Counted from the stretch's first letter, positions 44,152 to 54,065 are shown. The stretch is DNA of 64,000 nucleotides from Peterkaempfera bronchialis (GCF_003258605.2 NZ_CP031264.1:6316232-6380231); one strand, 5' to 3'. Numbers and translations are program-made. Notes: generated from the letters alone by a model not told the origin.

Positions 44152-45972
44152 GTGAAACCGCAGGGACCCGCCTGGACCCCGCCCACGCTCGCCCCAGGCG
44201 AGCACCGCCCGCCGGCGCAGGTGCGCCGCATCGTCGCGCTCTTCCGCCCCTACCGGGGCCGGCTGGCCGTGGTGGGCCTGCTGGTGGGGCTCTCCTCGGT
44301 GGTCTCGGTCGTCTCGCCGTTCCTGCTGCGCGAGATGCTGGACACCGCCATCCCGGACGGCCGCACCGGGCTGCTCAGCCTGCTCGCCCTGGGCATGGTC
44401 GCGGCGGCGGTCGTCAACAGCATCTTCAATGTGCTCCAGACGCTGATCTCCACCACCGTCGGCCAGCGGGTCATGCACGACCTGCGCACCGCCGTCTACA
44501 GCCACCTCCAGCGGATGTCACTGGCCTTCTTCACCCGCACCCGCACCGGCGAGGTGCAGTCGCGGATCGCCAACGACATCGGCGGCATGCAGTCCACCGT
44601 CACCTCCACCGCGACCTCGCTGGTCTCCAACCTCACCGGCGTCATCGCCACCGTCGTCGCCATGGTCGCCCTGGACTGGCGGCTGACCGTGGTCTCGCTG
44701 CTCCTGCTGCCGCTCTTCGTCTGGATCAGCCGCCGGGTCGGCAGCGAACGCAAGAGGATCACCTCGCAGCGCCAGCGGCAGCTGGCCGTGATGTCCTCCG
44801 CCGTACAGGAGTCGCTGTCGGTCAGCGGCATCCTGCTGGGCCGGACCATGGGCCGCGCCGACTCGCTCTCCCGCGAGTTCACCGAGCAGTCCGACAGCCT
44901 GGCCGACCTGGAGGTGCGCTCCAGCATGGCCGGGCGGTGGCGGATGTCCACCATCCAGATCGTGATGGCCGCCATGCCCGCCGTCATCTACTGGGCCGCC
45001 GGTCTGGCCACCGCCGCCGGCAGCCCGGTGGTCTCGCTGGGCACCCTGGTCGCCTTTGTCTCCCTCCAGCAGGGGCTCTTCCGGCCGACCGTCAGCCTGC
45101 TCTCCACCGGCGTCGATGTGCAGACCTCGCTGGCGCTCTTCCAGCGCATCTTCGAGTACCTGGACCTGCCGGTCGACGTCGCCGAGCCCGCCGTACCGGT
45201 GCGCAAGGACCGCATCCGGGGCGAGGTCCGCTTCGAGGGCGTGGAGTTCGCCTACGACCCGGCCGCCGGACGGCCCACCCTCGGCGGCATCGACCTCACC
45301 GTCCCGGCCGGTGGCAGCCTCGCCGTGGTCGGCGAGACCGGATCGGGCAAGACCACCCTGAGCTACCTGGTGCCGCGCCTGTACGACGTGACCGGCGGCC
45401 GGGTGACCCTCGACGGCACCGACGTCCGCGCCCTCTCCTTCGAGACCCTGGCCGCCGCCGTCGGCGTGGTCTCCCAGGAGACGTACCTGCTGCACGCCTC
45501 CGTCGCCGACAACCTGCGCTTCGCCCGGCCCGACGCCACCGACGCCGACCTGGTCGCCGCCGCCAAGGCCGCCCAGATCCACGACCACATCGCGGGCCTG
45601 CCCGACGGCTACGACACCCTGGTCGGCGAGCGCGGCTACCGCTTCTCCGGCGGCGAGAAGCAGCGGCTCGCCATCGCCCGCACCATCCTGCGCAACCCGC
45701 CGATACTCATCCTGGACGAGGCCACCAGCGCCCTGGACAACCGGACCGAGCAGGCCGTCCAGCAGGCCGTGGACGCGCTCGCCGTCGGCCGTACCACCAT
45801 CACCATCGCCCACCGGCTCTCCACCGTCCGCGACGCCGACCGGATCGTCGTCCTGGACCACGGCCGGATCGCCGAACAGGGCACCCATGAGGAGCTGGTG
45901 GCCCTCGGGGGCCGCTACGCCGCCCTGCTCGCCCGCGACGGCCTGCTCGCCGAAGCGGCCGAAGCCGCCTGA
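44152..45972 (+). CDS. ABC multidrug-type exporter
   Basis: A half-transporter of 606 residues (MsbA/BmrA-like). The six-helix domain (about 25-330) includes the RVMHDLRTAVYSHLQRMSLAFF coupling segment and RTGEVQSRIANDIGG. The ATPase has Walker A GETGSGKTTLSYL, Q-loop SQETYLLHAS, signature FSGGEKQRLAIARTIL, Walker B ILILDEATSALD and switch His IAHRLS. The start is uncertain. GTG 44152 has AGGAG six bases upstream; ATG 44116 and ATG 44107 are in frame and could be used by a leaderless message. It would export lipids, drugs or peptides as a homodimer. Confidence 0.9.
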   Translation: MKPQGPAWTPPTLAPGEHRPPAQVRRIVALFRPYRGRLAVVGLLVGLSSVVSVVSPFLLREMLDTAIPDGRTGLLSLLALGMVAAAVVNSIFNVLQTLISTTVGQRVMHDLRTAVYSHLQRMSLAFFTRTRTGEVQSRIANDIGGMQSTVTSTATSLVSNLTGVIATVVAMVALDWRLTVVSLLLLPLFVWISRRVGSERKRITSQRQRQLAVMSSAVQESLSVSGILLGRTMGRADSLSREFTEQSDSLADLEVRSSMAGRWRMSTIQIVMAAMPAVIYWAAGLATAAGSPVVSLGTLVAFVSLQQGLFRPTVSLLSTGVDVQTSLALFQRIFEYLDLPVDVAEPAVPVRKDRIRGEVRFEGVEFAYDPAAGRPTLGGIDLTVPAGGSLAVVGETGSGKTTLSYLVPRLYDVTGGRVTLDGTDVRALSFETLAAAVGVVSQETYLLHASVADNLRFARPDATDADLVAAAKAAQIHDHIAGLPDGYDTLVGERGYRFSGGEKQRLAIARTILRNPPILILDEATSALDNRTEQAVQQAVDALAVGRTTITIAHRLSTVRDADRIVVLDHGRIAEQGTHEELVALGGRYAALLARDGLLAEAAEAA

Positions 45973-46047
45973 GCAGCCTGAACAGCCTGAGCCGCCCCGG
46001 CGGCAGTGCCGGCAGCAGTCCCGGCCGCTGCGCCGAGCGCTTCGGCG

Positions 46048-46410
46048 TCATGCCTCCGGCAGCACCGACCGGACCGCCTCCGGAGACCGGCCGACCACCG
46101 TGCGGCCGTCGTCCGCGGTGATGATCGGCCGCTGGATCAACGCCGGGTGCGCCGCCAGCGCCGCGATCCACCGCGACCGGTCACCCGTCCCGCGCGGCCA
46201 GGAGGCGATCCCCAGGTCGGCGGCGACCGGTTCGCCGGTACGGGTGATCTCCCACGGCTCCAGGCCCAGCCGCTCCAGCACGGCGGCGATCTCCGCCTCG
46301 CCCGGCGGGTCGTCGAGATAGCGGCGGACGGTGTACTCCGCTCCGGCGCCGTCGAGCAGCTCCACAGCCGAGCGGCACTTCGAGCAGGCGGGATTGAGCC
46401 AGATCTCCAT
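46048..46410 (-). CDS. ArsC/Spx-family thioredoxin-fold protein
   Basis: A 120-residue ArsC/Spx/YffB-family protein. It has MEIWLNPACSKCRSAVELLD (a CxxC with the first Cys in the ArsC position), YLDDPPGEAEIAAVLERLGLEPWEI, and ALIQRPIITADDGRTVVGRSPE containing the Arg-Pro element. Family members reduce arsenate with glutathione-type thiols or act in redox control; which applies here is unclear, since no other ars gene is near. ATG 46410 has no ribosome site, but TACCCT ends six bases upstream, so a leaderless message is likely. Confidence 0.85.
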   Translation of the reverse strand: MEIWLNPACSKCRSAVELLDGAGAEYTVRRYLDDPPGEAEIAAVLERLGLEPWEITRTGEPVAADLGIASWPRGTGDRSRWIAALAAHPALIQRPIITADDGRTVVGRSPEAVRSVLPEA

Positions 46411-46416
46411 TTGCAC

Positions 46417-46422
46417 AGGGTA
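46417..46422 (-). promoter_or_regulatory. -10 element, leaderless ArsC-like message
   Basis: TACCCT on the minus strand, six bases before the ATG at 46410 and without a Shine-Dalgarno, fits a leaderless promoter. Confidence 0.5.
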
Positions 46423-46461
46423 GGACCCGGAAGGCACACGGCCCGCCACCCGCTTCCGGCG

Positions 46462-47691
46462 TCAGGCAGCCGCACTCCCGGACACCACGCCATGCGGGTC
46501 CAGCACATACTTGCGGGCCGCACCCGCGTCGAACTCCCGGTAGCCGCGCGGTGCCTCGTCCAGCGGGATCGGGGTGGCGTTCACCGCCTTGGCGATCTGC
46601 ACCCGGTCATGCAGGATCGCCTGCATCAGCTGCCGGTGGTAGCGCATCACCGGACACTGCCCGGTGGCGAAGGAGAGCGACTTCGCCCAGCCCAGCCCGA
46701 TCCTGATCGACAGCGAACCCACCTTGGCCGCCTCGTCGGACGCCCCCGGGTCGCCGGTGACATACAGGCCCGGGATGCCGACCGCGCCGCCTGCGGCGGT
46801 GACGTCCATGACGGTGTTCAGCACCGTCGCCGGCCGCTCGGTCCCGGAGTCGCTGCCCTGGCCATGCGCCTCGAAGCCCACCGCGTCGACCGCGCAGTCC
46901 ACCTCCGGCACGCCCAGCAGCTGCTCGATCTGGTCCCTGGGGTCGCCCTGGGAGACATCGACGGTCTCGCAGCCGAAGCTGCGCGCCTGCGCCAGCCGCT
47001 CCACGTTGAGGTCGCCCACGATCACCACGGCGGCGCCCAGCAACTGCGCCCCGGCCGCCGCAGCCAGCCCGACGGGGCCCGCCCCGGCGACGTACACGGT
47101 GGAGCCCACCCCCACGCCCGCCGTGACGCAGCCATGGAAACCGGTCGGGAAGATGTCGGACAGCATGGTCAGGTCGCGGATCTTCGCCAGCGCCTGGTCG
47201 CGGTCGGGGAAGACCAGCAGGTTCCAGTCCGCGTACGGGACCATCACATACTGGGCCTGGCCGCCGACCCAGCCGCCCATGTCCACGTACCCGTACGCGG
47301 AGCCCGGCCGGTCCGGGTTCACATTCAGGCAGATGCCGGTCTTGCCCTCCTTGCAGTTGCGGCACCGCCCGCAGGCGATGTTGAACGGGACCGAGACCAG
47401 GTCGCCGACCTTCACAAACTCCACGTCCCGGCCGGTCTCCACCACCTCTCCGGTGATCTCGTGGCCCAGCACCAGCCCGGCGGGTGCGGTGGTGCGGCCG
47501 CGCACCATGTGCTGGTCGCTGCCGCAGATGTTGGTGGCGACGCACTTGACGATCACGCCGTGGTGGCACTCGCGCCCCACGTTGTCCGGGTTGACGCCCG
47601 GGCCGTCCTTCAGCACGAAGCCCGGGTAGTCGATGGACTCCACCTCCACCCGGCCCGGCTCCTTGTACACCACAGCCTTGTTGCCCGGCAT
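46462..47691 (-). CDS. fdhA: zinc-dependent formaldehyde dehydrogenase, glutathione-independent type
   Basis: A 409-residue zinc alcohol dehydrogenase of the glutathione-independent formaldehyde dehydrogenase group (Pseudomonas FdhA-like). The catalytic zinc site is CGSDQHMVRG with the later LGHEITGEV. The structural zinc lobe is NIACGRCRNCKEGKTGICLN with four Cys. The NAD motif is VYVAGAGPVGLAAAAGAQLLGA. The long insertion around GFEAHGQGSDSGTER is typical of this group. It oxidises formaldehyde to formate or dismutates aldehydes. ATG 47691 is the conserved MPGNKAVVY start; the frame upstream is open but not coding. Confidence 0.9.
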   Translation of the reverse strand: MPGNKAVVYKEPGRVEVESIDYPGFVLKDGPGVNPDNVGRECHHGVIVKCVATNICGSDQHMVRGRTTAPAGLVLGHEITGEVVETGRDVEFVKVGDLVSVPFNIACGRCRNCKEGKTGICLNVNPDRPGSAYGYVDMGGWVGGQAQYVMVPYADWNLLVFPDRDQALAKIRDLTMLSDIFPTGFHGCVTAGVGVGSTVYVAGAGPVGLAAAAGAQLLGAAVVIVGDLNVERLAQARSFGCETVDVSQGDPRDQIEQLLGVPEVDCAVDAVGFEAHGQGSDSGTERPATVLNTVMDVTAAGGAVGIPGLYVTGDPGASDEAAKVGSLSIRIGLGWAKSLSFATGQCPVMRYHRQLMQAILHDRVQIAKAVNATPIPLDEAPRGYREFDAGAARKYVLDPHGVVSGSAAA

Positions 47692-47950
47692 CGTCGACCT
47701 CCGCTGTCCGTCTGTCCGTCTCTCCGTCGATGGCTCGGTCGTCTCCCCCTCTCCCAGGGTGCCGCCGTCCGGCCACCGGTGCAGAACACCCCCGGCCGGA
47801 CGCAGCGGAAAGTGACCGGCGTGTCGCCGTCCGTACTTTTGCGGGGCGAGAGGTGTCATATCGGGCATGACGGGAATGACCACCCGCGTCGCCAGAGACG
47901 CCCCATACCGAGACGATCCCGTACAGAGGCGACCCGGACAGGGAGGCACA

Positions 47951-48508
47951 GTGCCCCGATCGACCAAGCGCACGGCCGTGACCGTCGCGACCACGCTCCT
48001 CGTGACCGGCGGCGCCGTCTTCGCCGCGACCACCGCGTCCGGCGCCACGGCGGCCCCGGCCCACCGGAACGGGACGGCGGCCGTGCGGGAGGCCCCCGCC
48101 GCGGCCCCGTCCGGATTCGTGGACCTGCCCACCCGGCCCGTCGCCAACGACGGCAGGGCCCACGAGTTCACCGTGCACTACCGGAACATCGGCACCGCCC
48201 GCGTGGTGGCCCCGCAGGTCCTGGTCGAGTCGCCCGAGGCCGGCCCCTATCTGGCGCCCGGCGACGTGCGGCTGGAGCAGTTCGACGTGGCCACCCAGCA
48301 GTGGACGCCCGTGCCGCTGGAGACCCAGACCGGCACCCTGTACACCGCCATCCCCGCCACCGGACGGCTGCTCCCCAGCGGCGCCGACCTGGACGTCCAG
48401 TACCGGCTCACCGTCGAACCGGCCGGAGTCGCCGCCGCCCGGCAGGCCGTGATCCAGCCCCGGATCGTGCTCTTCGGCTCCGGCTCCGGCCCTGTCCTCG
48501 GGACCTGA
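47951..48508 (+). CDS. secreted protein, unknown function
   Basis: A 185-residue exported protein. GTG 47951 is preceded by GGGAGG and opens a signal peptide (STKRTAVTVATTLLVTGGAVFAATTASG). The mature part is Ala-rich to about residue 60, then a beta-rich domain (FTVHYRNIGTARVVAPQVLVESPEAGPYLAPGDVRLEQFD) resembling a bacterial Ig-like or DUF11-type fold. No catalytic motif or anchor is visible, so it is probably released or wall-associated. It shares a 260-base divergent gap with the formaldehyde dehydrogenase gene. A longer frame from 47867 lacks coding character. Confidence 0.8.
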   Translation: MPRSTKRTAVTVATTLLVTGGAVFAATTASGATAAPAHRNGTAAVREAPAAAPSGFVDLPTRPVANDGRAHEFTVHYRNIGTARVVAPQVLVESPEAGPYLAPGDVRLEQFDVATQQWTPVPLETQTGTLYTAIPATGRLLPSGADLDVQYRLTVEPAGVAAARQAVIQPRIVLFGSGSGPVLGT

Positions 48509-48511
48509 CCC

Positions 48512-49714
48512 CTACAGATACAGTCCGTCGGCGGCCGGTGCCGGGGACGGCAGCAGCGGGGACCGGCCACGCCGCAGCGCATAGAGCTCGGCCAGCGTGG
48601 ACGGCCCCGGGGCGGCCGCGCCGTCGATGCCCGCCCCGGCGTCGCGGGCCAGCCACCGTGCCGACTCCTCCCCGGTCAGCCGCCCCACCTCCACCCGGGC
48701 CAGGCAGCGGCCCGGCCGCACCACCGCCGGGTGCAGCCGCTCCACGTCCTCATTGGTGGTGATCGCCACCAGGACGTTGCGGCCCTGTCCCAGCAGCCCG
48801 TCCGTGAGGTTGAGCAGCCGCGACAGCGCCTGCCCGGTGGCCCGCTTGGCGCCGCCCCGGATCAGCTCGTCGCAGTCCTCCAGCAGCAGGAGCCGCCACC
48901 GCCGCGCATCGTCGCCCTCGTCGTCGTCCGACGTGGCCAGCGCCACCTGGAGCAGATAGGCGGGGTCGGAGAAGAGCTGCTCGGGGTCGAGGACGCAGTC
49001 CATCCGGCACCAGTCGCGCCATGACCGGGCCAGGGTGCGCAGCACCGACGTCTTGCCGGTGCCCGGCGGGCCGTGCAGCAGCAGAAGGCGGCCCGAGACC
49101 TCCTCCGGGCGGACCTTCATCAGGGCGTCGAAGGAGTCGGCCACCGGTGCCGTGTAGTTGCCGCGCACCTCGGGCCAGGTCTCGGCGCTGATCTGCCGCG
49201 TGGTCCGGCTGGGGCCGTGGCCGGTCAGATGCCAGAAACCCATGAGGACCACGTCCCCCTCGGCCGGTGGCGGCTCCTCCGCGTCGTCCACGGCCTGCGC
49301 CAGGACCCGCTCCGCCAGGCCGTCGTCCACGGCGGTCACGGTGACGTCCGCGTGCTTGCTGCCGCCGTGGCCCACCCAGCGGGTCACCTTCAGCGTCCAG
49401 CCGTCGCCCTCGGCGAGCAGCGCGGAACGGTTCTTCTCCCGTGAGGAGCGGACCACCCGGCAGCCGGGCGGCAGCAGCGTCGCCTCCCCCTTCACCCGCT
49501 GCAGGGAGGTGGAGCGGCACCACGGCTGCTCGCCGGAGGTGAAGCGGGCCAGCGCCAGCGCGTCGACCACGTCGAAGGGGGAGTCGCTGTCGTCCAACTG
49601 CACCTGTATCGGCAGCGTGCGGTGGACGTCGGCGGAGACGCCGATGGGGACGGGGGCGGGGAGGGAGGCGGCGATGGGGACGGGTGTTCCGTTCGCGGAG
49701 TGCTGTGCGGACAT
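48512..49714 (-). CDS. AAA ATPase with DUF5925-like N-terminal domain
   Basis: A 400-residue AAA protein. The N-terminal half (about 1-190) matches what I remember of the actinobacterial DUF5925 region, with PFDVVDALALARFTSGEQPW and HGGSKHADVTVTA. The ATPase has Walker A LLLLHGPPGTGKTSVLRTLA (near 215), Walker B LLLLEDCDEL, sensor-1 VAITTNED and an Arg finger region HPAVVRPGRCL. The order and the metazoan Bcs1-like spacing suggest a remodelling ATPase acting on an unknown partner. ATG 49714 is used; ATG 49723 is equally possible. It is convergent with the secreted protein gene. Confidence 0.85.
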   Translation of the reverse strand: MSAQHSANGTPVPIAASLPAPVPIGVSADVHRTLPIQVQLDDSDSPFDVVDALALARFTSGEQPWCRSTSLQRVKGEATLLPPGCRVVRSSREKNRSALLAEGDGWTLKVTRWVGHGGSKHADVTVTAVDDGLAERVLAQAVDDAEEPPPAEGDVVLMGFWHLTGHGPSRTTRQISAETWPEVRGNYTAPVADSFDALMKVRPEEVSGRLLLLHGPPGTGKTSVLRTLARSWRDWCRMDCVLDPEQLFSDPAYLLQVALATSDDDEGDDARRWRLLLLEDCDELIRGGAKRATGQALSRLLNLTDGLLGQGRNVLVAITTNEDVERLHPAVVRPGRCLARVEVGRLTGEESARWLARDAGAGIDGAAAPGPSTLAELYALRRGRSPLLPSPAPAADGLYL

Positions 49715-50104
49715 GGGCGCCATGATCCGGCACCCGGCGGTCGCTGCCCACCGCTTTTCACCACCCCGTCCGGCCGGTCTCCCGGGACGCCGCAAGCCGG
49801 ACAACGATGTCGCGCTGACGCTGCTGAAGGGTTGACATGTACGCCGTGGGCGGCGACCATCGGCATACGGTCTTGGGAGCGCTCCCACCCGTGGATGATG
49901 CCGCCGTGCGGAGCGCCCGTGCCTCCTCGTGTCGACGGGGCCGACCCGACCGCTGCCACCCGCAGGGCCCCGGGTTCGCCCTGGGCCCGAACGCCCATGT
50001 CGGGCCCGCCGCATGCCGGAGCGTTCACGCATGCGCGCCCACCCGCAGCTCGCATTCCCGCCCCATCCCACCCCCACGGGGGCGAGGTAAGGAGAACCAC
50101 CACC
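49715..50104. other. divergent gap between AAA ATPase and LPMO genes
   Basis: This 380-base gap holds the CebR operator at 49874-49887 and the LPMO ribosome site (AAGGAGAA). ORFs crossing it are shadows. I see nothing else. Confidence 0.5.
49874..49887 (+). promoter_or_regulatory. CebR operator
   Basis: A second perfect TGGGAGCGCTCCCA, 218 bases upstream of the LPMO start. Identity with the site at 42601 makes coordinated control by cello-oligosaccharides through CebR very likely. Confidence 0.93.
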
Positions 50105-51175
50105 ATGCTTGTGCTCCACCGCAGGCGGTTGACGGTGGGGGCTGCGCTCGCAGCCCTGGCCGCCGGCGTCGCCGCTCTTCTGCTGCCGGCCGAACCGGCC
50201 TACGCGCACGGGGCGATGACCGCCCCGGCAAGCCGCACCTATGCCTGCTACGTCGACGGCCTGACCTCCAGCAACGAGATCAAGCCCCAGAACCCCGCCT
50301 GCGCGGCTGCGGTCGCCGCTGGCGGCACCCAGCCGCTCTACGACTGGTACGGCGTGCTGCGCTCGGACGGCGCGGGCCGCACCCGAGGCTTCATCCCGGA
50401 CGGGCAGCTGTGCAGTGGCGGCAACACCAAGTACGCGGCGTACGACGCGGCGCGCAACGACTGGCCGGCCAGCACCGTGCAGCCCGGTGCCCAGGTCGAC
50501 ATGACCTATGGCGCCTGGGTGCCGCACCCCGGCGGCTTCAAGCTCTATGTCACCAAGGACAGCTACAACCCGACCAAGCCGCTGTCCTGGAACGACCTTG
50601 AGGACCAGCCGTTCCTGACGGCCGACCCCGAGCCGGCCGTGGTCGGTGGCGCGTACCACCTGACCGGGCGCCTGCCGTCCAACAAGTCCGGACGCCACAT
50701 CATCTACTCGGTGTGGTACCGCTCGGACAGCCAGGAGACCTTCTACGGCTGTTCCGACGTGGTCTTCAGCGGCTCGCCCGTCACCACGCCGCCCACCACG
50801 CCGCCGACGACTCCGCCGACCACGCCGCCCACCACGCCGCCGACGACCCCGCCCACCACGCCTCCGGCGACCACCTGCAAGGCCACCGTCTCGGTGGACA
50901 GCTCCTGGCAGGGCGGCTTCCAGGCGACCGTCACGGTCAAGAACACCGGTACCGCCCCCATGAAGGACTGGTACGGCAGCTGGACCATGCCCTCGGGCAC
51001 GGCCGTGAGCCAGGGCTGGAACGGCACCTTTATGACCAGCGGCACCACGACCATGGTGCATGCCCCGGACTGGAACTCCACCCTGGCCCCGGGCGCCACC
51101 GCGACGGCCGGCTTCCTGGCGACCAACACCGGTGCCAGCGCACCGTCGTCCTTCGCCAACGTCGCCTGCGGCTGA
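50105..51175 (+). CDS. AA10 lytic polysaccharide monooxygenase with CBM2
   Basis: A 356-residue secreted copper enzyme that oxidatively cuts crystalline cellulose or chitin. The signal peptide ends at AYA, so the mature chain begins with His35 (HGAMTAPASRTYACYVDG), the first ligand of the copper histidine brace. The second His is in YGAWVPHPGGFKLYV, and the aromatic residue near the axial site is in HIIYSVWYRSDSQETFYGCSDV. A PTTP-repeat linker (about 227-255) leads to a CBM2 (CKATVSVDSSWQGGFQATV, Trp-rich). The CebR operator and the CBM2 argue for cellulose. ATG 50105 follows AAGGAG by about eleven bases. Confidence 0.95.
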   Translation: MLVLHRRRLTVGAALAALAAGVAALLLPAEPAYAHGAMTAPASRTYACYVDGLTSSNEIKPQNPACAAAVAAGGTQPLYDWYGVLRSDGAGRTRGFIPDGQLCSGGNTKYAAYDAARNDWPASTVQPGAQVDMTYGAWVPHPGGFKLYVTKDSYNPTKPLSWNDLEDQPFLTADPEPAVVGGAYHLTGRLPSNKSGRHIIYSVWYRSDSQETFYGCSDVVFSGSPVTTPPTTPPTTPPTTPPTTPPTTPPTTPPATTCKATVSVDSSWQGGFQATVTVKNTGTAPMKDWYGSWTMPSGTAVSQGWNGTFMTSGTTTMVHAPDWNSTLAPGATATAGFLATNTGASAPSSFANVACG

Positions 51176-51328
51176 TCCCGGCACCGAACCGCTCGCACCG
51201 GTCGCACCGGTCGGAGAGCCGCACCGACCGGTGAACCGGAGCCCACCCCGGAGGCGGTGGCGCAGCCCTGGCTGCCCCACCGCCTCCCCGCCGTGGTCGC
51301 CGACGCGTACGGCCGGTCAGCCAGCCGG

Positions 51329-52507
51329 TCAGCCGGTCAACTCGGCCACCAGCGCGCCCAACTGCTCCACCTCCAGCAGAAAGGCGTCGTGCCCATACGG
51401 CGACTCCACCACCCGCAGCCGGTCGGCGCCGGGGATGCCGGCCACCAGACGGCGCTGCTCGGGCAGCGGATACAGCCGGTCGGAGTCCACACCCGCCACC
51501 ACGGTCGGGGCGCCGACCCGGCGCAGCGCCGCCGCCGTGCCGCCCCGGCCCCGGCCGATGTCATGGCTGTTCATCGCCTCGGTGAGGACCACATAGCTGC
51601 CCGCGTCAAAGCGGCGGGCGAGCTTGCCCGCGTGGTGGTCCAGATAGGAGCCGACCGCGTACCGGCCGCCGTGCCATGGATCCTCACCCCGCTGGGCGGC
51701 GCGGCCGAACCGGGCGTCCAACTCGTCCGGCGACCGATAGGTGAGGTGGGCTATCCGGCGTGCGGTGCCCAGCCCCGCATGCGGCCCGCCGCCCGGCCCG
51801 GCGTCATGGTAGTCGCCGCCGCGCCACCGGGGGTCGGAGCGGATCGCGGCCACCTGGGCGTGCGCCCAGCCGAGTTGCTCCGCCCCGGAGGCCGCCGGGC
51901 AGGCGGCCAGCAGCAGCGCGCCGACCCGCTCGGGATGGCCGACCGCCCACTCCAGGGCCCGCATGCCGCCCATGGAGCCGCCCAGCACCAGCGCCCACCG
52001 CTCGATGCCGAGCGCATCCGCGAGCGCCACCTCCGCCGCCACCTGGTCACGCACCGTCAGATGCGGGAAGGAGCCGCCCCATCGGACGCCGTCCGGGCGC
52101 CGGGAGGACGGTCCGGTGGTGCCCTGGCAGCCGCCCAGCACATTGGGGGCGACCACAAACCAGCGGTCGGTGTCCACCGCCCGGCCCGGCCCGATCAGCC
52201 CGTCCCACCAGCCGGCGGTGGGATGCCCGGGCCCGGCCGGGCCGCTGACATGGCTGTCGCCGGTCAGCGCATGCAGCACCAGGACGGCGTTGGAGCCGTC
52301 CGGCGCGGGTTGCCCCCAGGTCTCGTACGCGATCCGGACGCCGGGCAGTGCCGCACCGGACTCCAGCGCCAGCGGCCCGGGCAGCGCCGCCCACCGCCGC
52401 CGCCCGACCGGGTCGCCCTCCTGCCAGGCGCCGGTGGCAGGCGGCAGCGGGTCGGCCCCCACCGGGCCGGTCCGCTGCCGCACCGGTCGCGGCGCCCGGA
52501 CGGTCAA
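51329..52507 (-). CDS. metX: homoserine O-acetyltransferase MetX
   Basis: A 392-residue alpha/beta-hydrolase-fold acyltransferase of methionine synthesis: homoserine plus acetyl-CoA (or succinyl-CoA) to the O-acyl ester. Markers are YETWGQPAPDGSNAVLVLHALTGDSH, APNVLGGCQGTTGPSS, the nucleophile LGGSMGGMRALEW and the catalytic Asp and His in GVDSDRLYPLPEQ and SPYGHDAFLLE. The start appears to be TTG 52507, which overlaps the metY stop as TTGA; AAGGGG lies just before it. A GTG at VGADPLPP is the alternative. It is co-transcribed with metY and makes that enzyme's substrate. Confidence 0.9.
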   Translation of the reverse strand: MTVRAPRPVRQRTGPVGADPLPPATGAWQEGDPVGRRRWAALPGPLALESGAALPGVRIAYETWGQPAPDGSNAVLVLHALTGDSHVSGPAGPGHPTAGWWDGLIGPGRAVDTDRWFVVAPNVLGGCQGTTGPSSRRPDGVRWGGSFPHLTVRDQVAAEVALADALGIERWALVLGGSMGGMRALEWAVGHPERVGALLLAACPAASGAEQLGWAHAQVAAIRSDPRWRGGDYHDAGPGGGPHAGLGTARRIAHLTYRSPDELDARFGRAAQRGEDPWHGGRYAVGSYLDHHAGKLARRFDAGSYVVLTEAMNSHDIGRGRGGTAAALRRVGAPTVVAGVDSDRLYPLPEQRRLVAGIPGADRLRVVESPYGHDAFLLEVEQLGALVAELTG

Positions 52508-53865
52508 GCGGTCCCCTTGACCGCGCGGAAGCCGGACTCCAGGTCGGCCTTGAGGTCCGCCAGGTTCTCGATGCCCACCGAGAGCCGTACCAGCCCCGGG
52601 GTGGCGCCGGTGGCGGCCAACTCCGCCTCGCCGAGCTGGCTGTGGGTGGTGGACGCCGGGTGGATGATCAGGCTGCGGACGTCCCCGATGTTGGCCAGGT
52701 GGCTGAAGAGCCGCACCGCGTCCACGAACCGCTTGCCCGCCTCCACCCCGCCGCGCAGTTCAAAGGAGAGCACCGCCCCGGCGCCACGCGGCAGATAGCG
52801 CTGCCCGGCCTCGTACCAGCGGTTGGACGCCAGCCCCGGGTAGTGCACCGCGTCGACCTCGTCGCGGCCCTCCAGCCACTCGGCGATGGCCAGCGCATTG
52901 GCCGAGTGCCGCTCCAGACGCAGCGACAGCGTCTCCAGCCCCTGGATGACGAGGAAGGAGTTGAACGGCGCGATGGCCGGGCCGAGGTCGCGCAGCAGCT
53001 GCACCCGCAGCTTCACCGCGAACGCCGCCGCGCCCAGGTCCGGCCAGTAGCGCAGGCCGTGGTACGAGGGGTCGGGCTCGTTGAAGTCCGGGAACCGGTC
53101 GGCGTGCGCCCCGTAGTCGAAGGTGCCGCCGTCCACCACCACTCCCGCGATGGCGGTGCCGTGGCCGCCCAGGAACTTGGTCGCGGAGTGCACCACGATG
53201 TCGGCGCCGTGCTCGATCGGCCGCAGCAGATAGGGGGTGGGCACGGTGTTGTCCACGATCAGCGGCACGCCCGCCGCGTGGGCGACATCGGCGACGCCCC
53301 GGATGTCCAGCACATTGCCGCGCGGATTGCCCAGGGTCTCCGCGAAGAGCGCCTTGGTCTCCGGCCGGATCGCGGCCCGCCATGCCTCCAGGTCGTCCGG
53401 GTCGTCGACAAAGCTCACCTCGATGCCGAACCGGGGGAGCGTATGGCGCAGCAGGTTGTAGGTGCCGCCGTACAGCGAGGTGCTGGAGACGATGTGGTCG
53501 CCCGCCTTGGCCAGGGTGAGGATCGCCAGGGTCTCGGCAGCCTGCCCGGAGGAGGTCGCCACCGCTGCCACCCCGCCCTCCAGCGCGGCGATGCGCTGCT
53601 CCAGCACATCCTGGGTGGGGTTGTGGATACGGGTGTAGATATTGCCCTCCTCGGCGAGGGCGAAGAGGTCCGCTGCGTGCTTGGTGTCGCGGAAGACAAA
53701 GGAAGTCGTCTGGTAGATCGGTACGGCGCGGGCACCGGTCGCCGGGTCGGGCGCCGCTCCGGCGTGCACCTGCTTGGTCTCGAACGACCAGGCGGGGGTG
53801 TCGGTCTCGGCCGAGGCGACGGCCAGCTCCAGCTCGGCGGTGGCGGGGTCGACGGACGGGCTCAT
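52504..53865 (-). CDS. metY: O-acetylhomoserine sulfhydrylase MetY
   Basis: A 453-residue PLP enzyme of the Cys/Met metabolism family that makes homocysteine from O-acetylhomoserine and sulfide. Markers are [84 protein letters not shown] (PLP lysine in SATKF) and [15 protein letters not shown] 53865 follows GGAG; the frame upstream is open but not coding. A leader peptide 228 bases upstream suggests attenuation in response to a sulfur amino acid. Confidence 0.95.
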   Translation of the reverse strand: MSPSVDPATAELELAVASAETDTPAWSFETKQVHAGAAPDPATGARAVPIYQTTSFVFRDTKHAADLFALAEEGNIYTRIHNPTQDVLEQRIAALEGGVAAVATSSGQAAETLAILTLAKAGDHIVSSTSLYGGTYNLLRHTLPRFGIEVSFVDDPDDLEAWRAAIRPETKALFAETLGNPRGNVLDIRGVADVAHAAGVPLIVDNTVPTPYLLRPIEHGADIVVHSATKFLGGHGTAIAGVVVDGGTFDYGAHADRFPDFNEPDPSYHGLRYWPDLGAAAFAVKLRVQLLRDLGPAIAPFNSFLVIQGLETLSLRLERHSANALAIAEWLEGRDEVDAVHYPGLASNRWYEAGQRYLPRGAGAVLSFELRGGVEAGKRFVDAVRLFSHLANIGDVRSLIIHPASTTHSQLGEAELAATGATPGLVRLSVGIENLADLKADLESGFRAVKGTA

Positions 53866-54065
53866 GGGTGGACTCCAGGGGTACGGGGGCGCAGCGGTCC
53901 CGGGGCGGGGCGCTGCTGCGCAGGGACGGTCTGGGAACGCAAAGCGGCAGGGAGGTGCGCAGGCAGCCGCTCGGGACCAGGGCCCGGGCGCGGCGGAGGA
54001 GCCGCTGTGCGGCGCGGAAGGAGAACGCGGAAGGAGAAAAGGAGAAAGCGACTGAGGATCAGACG

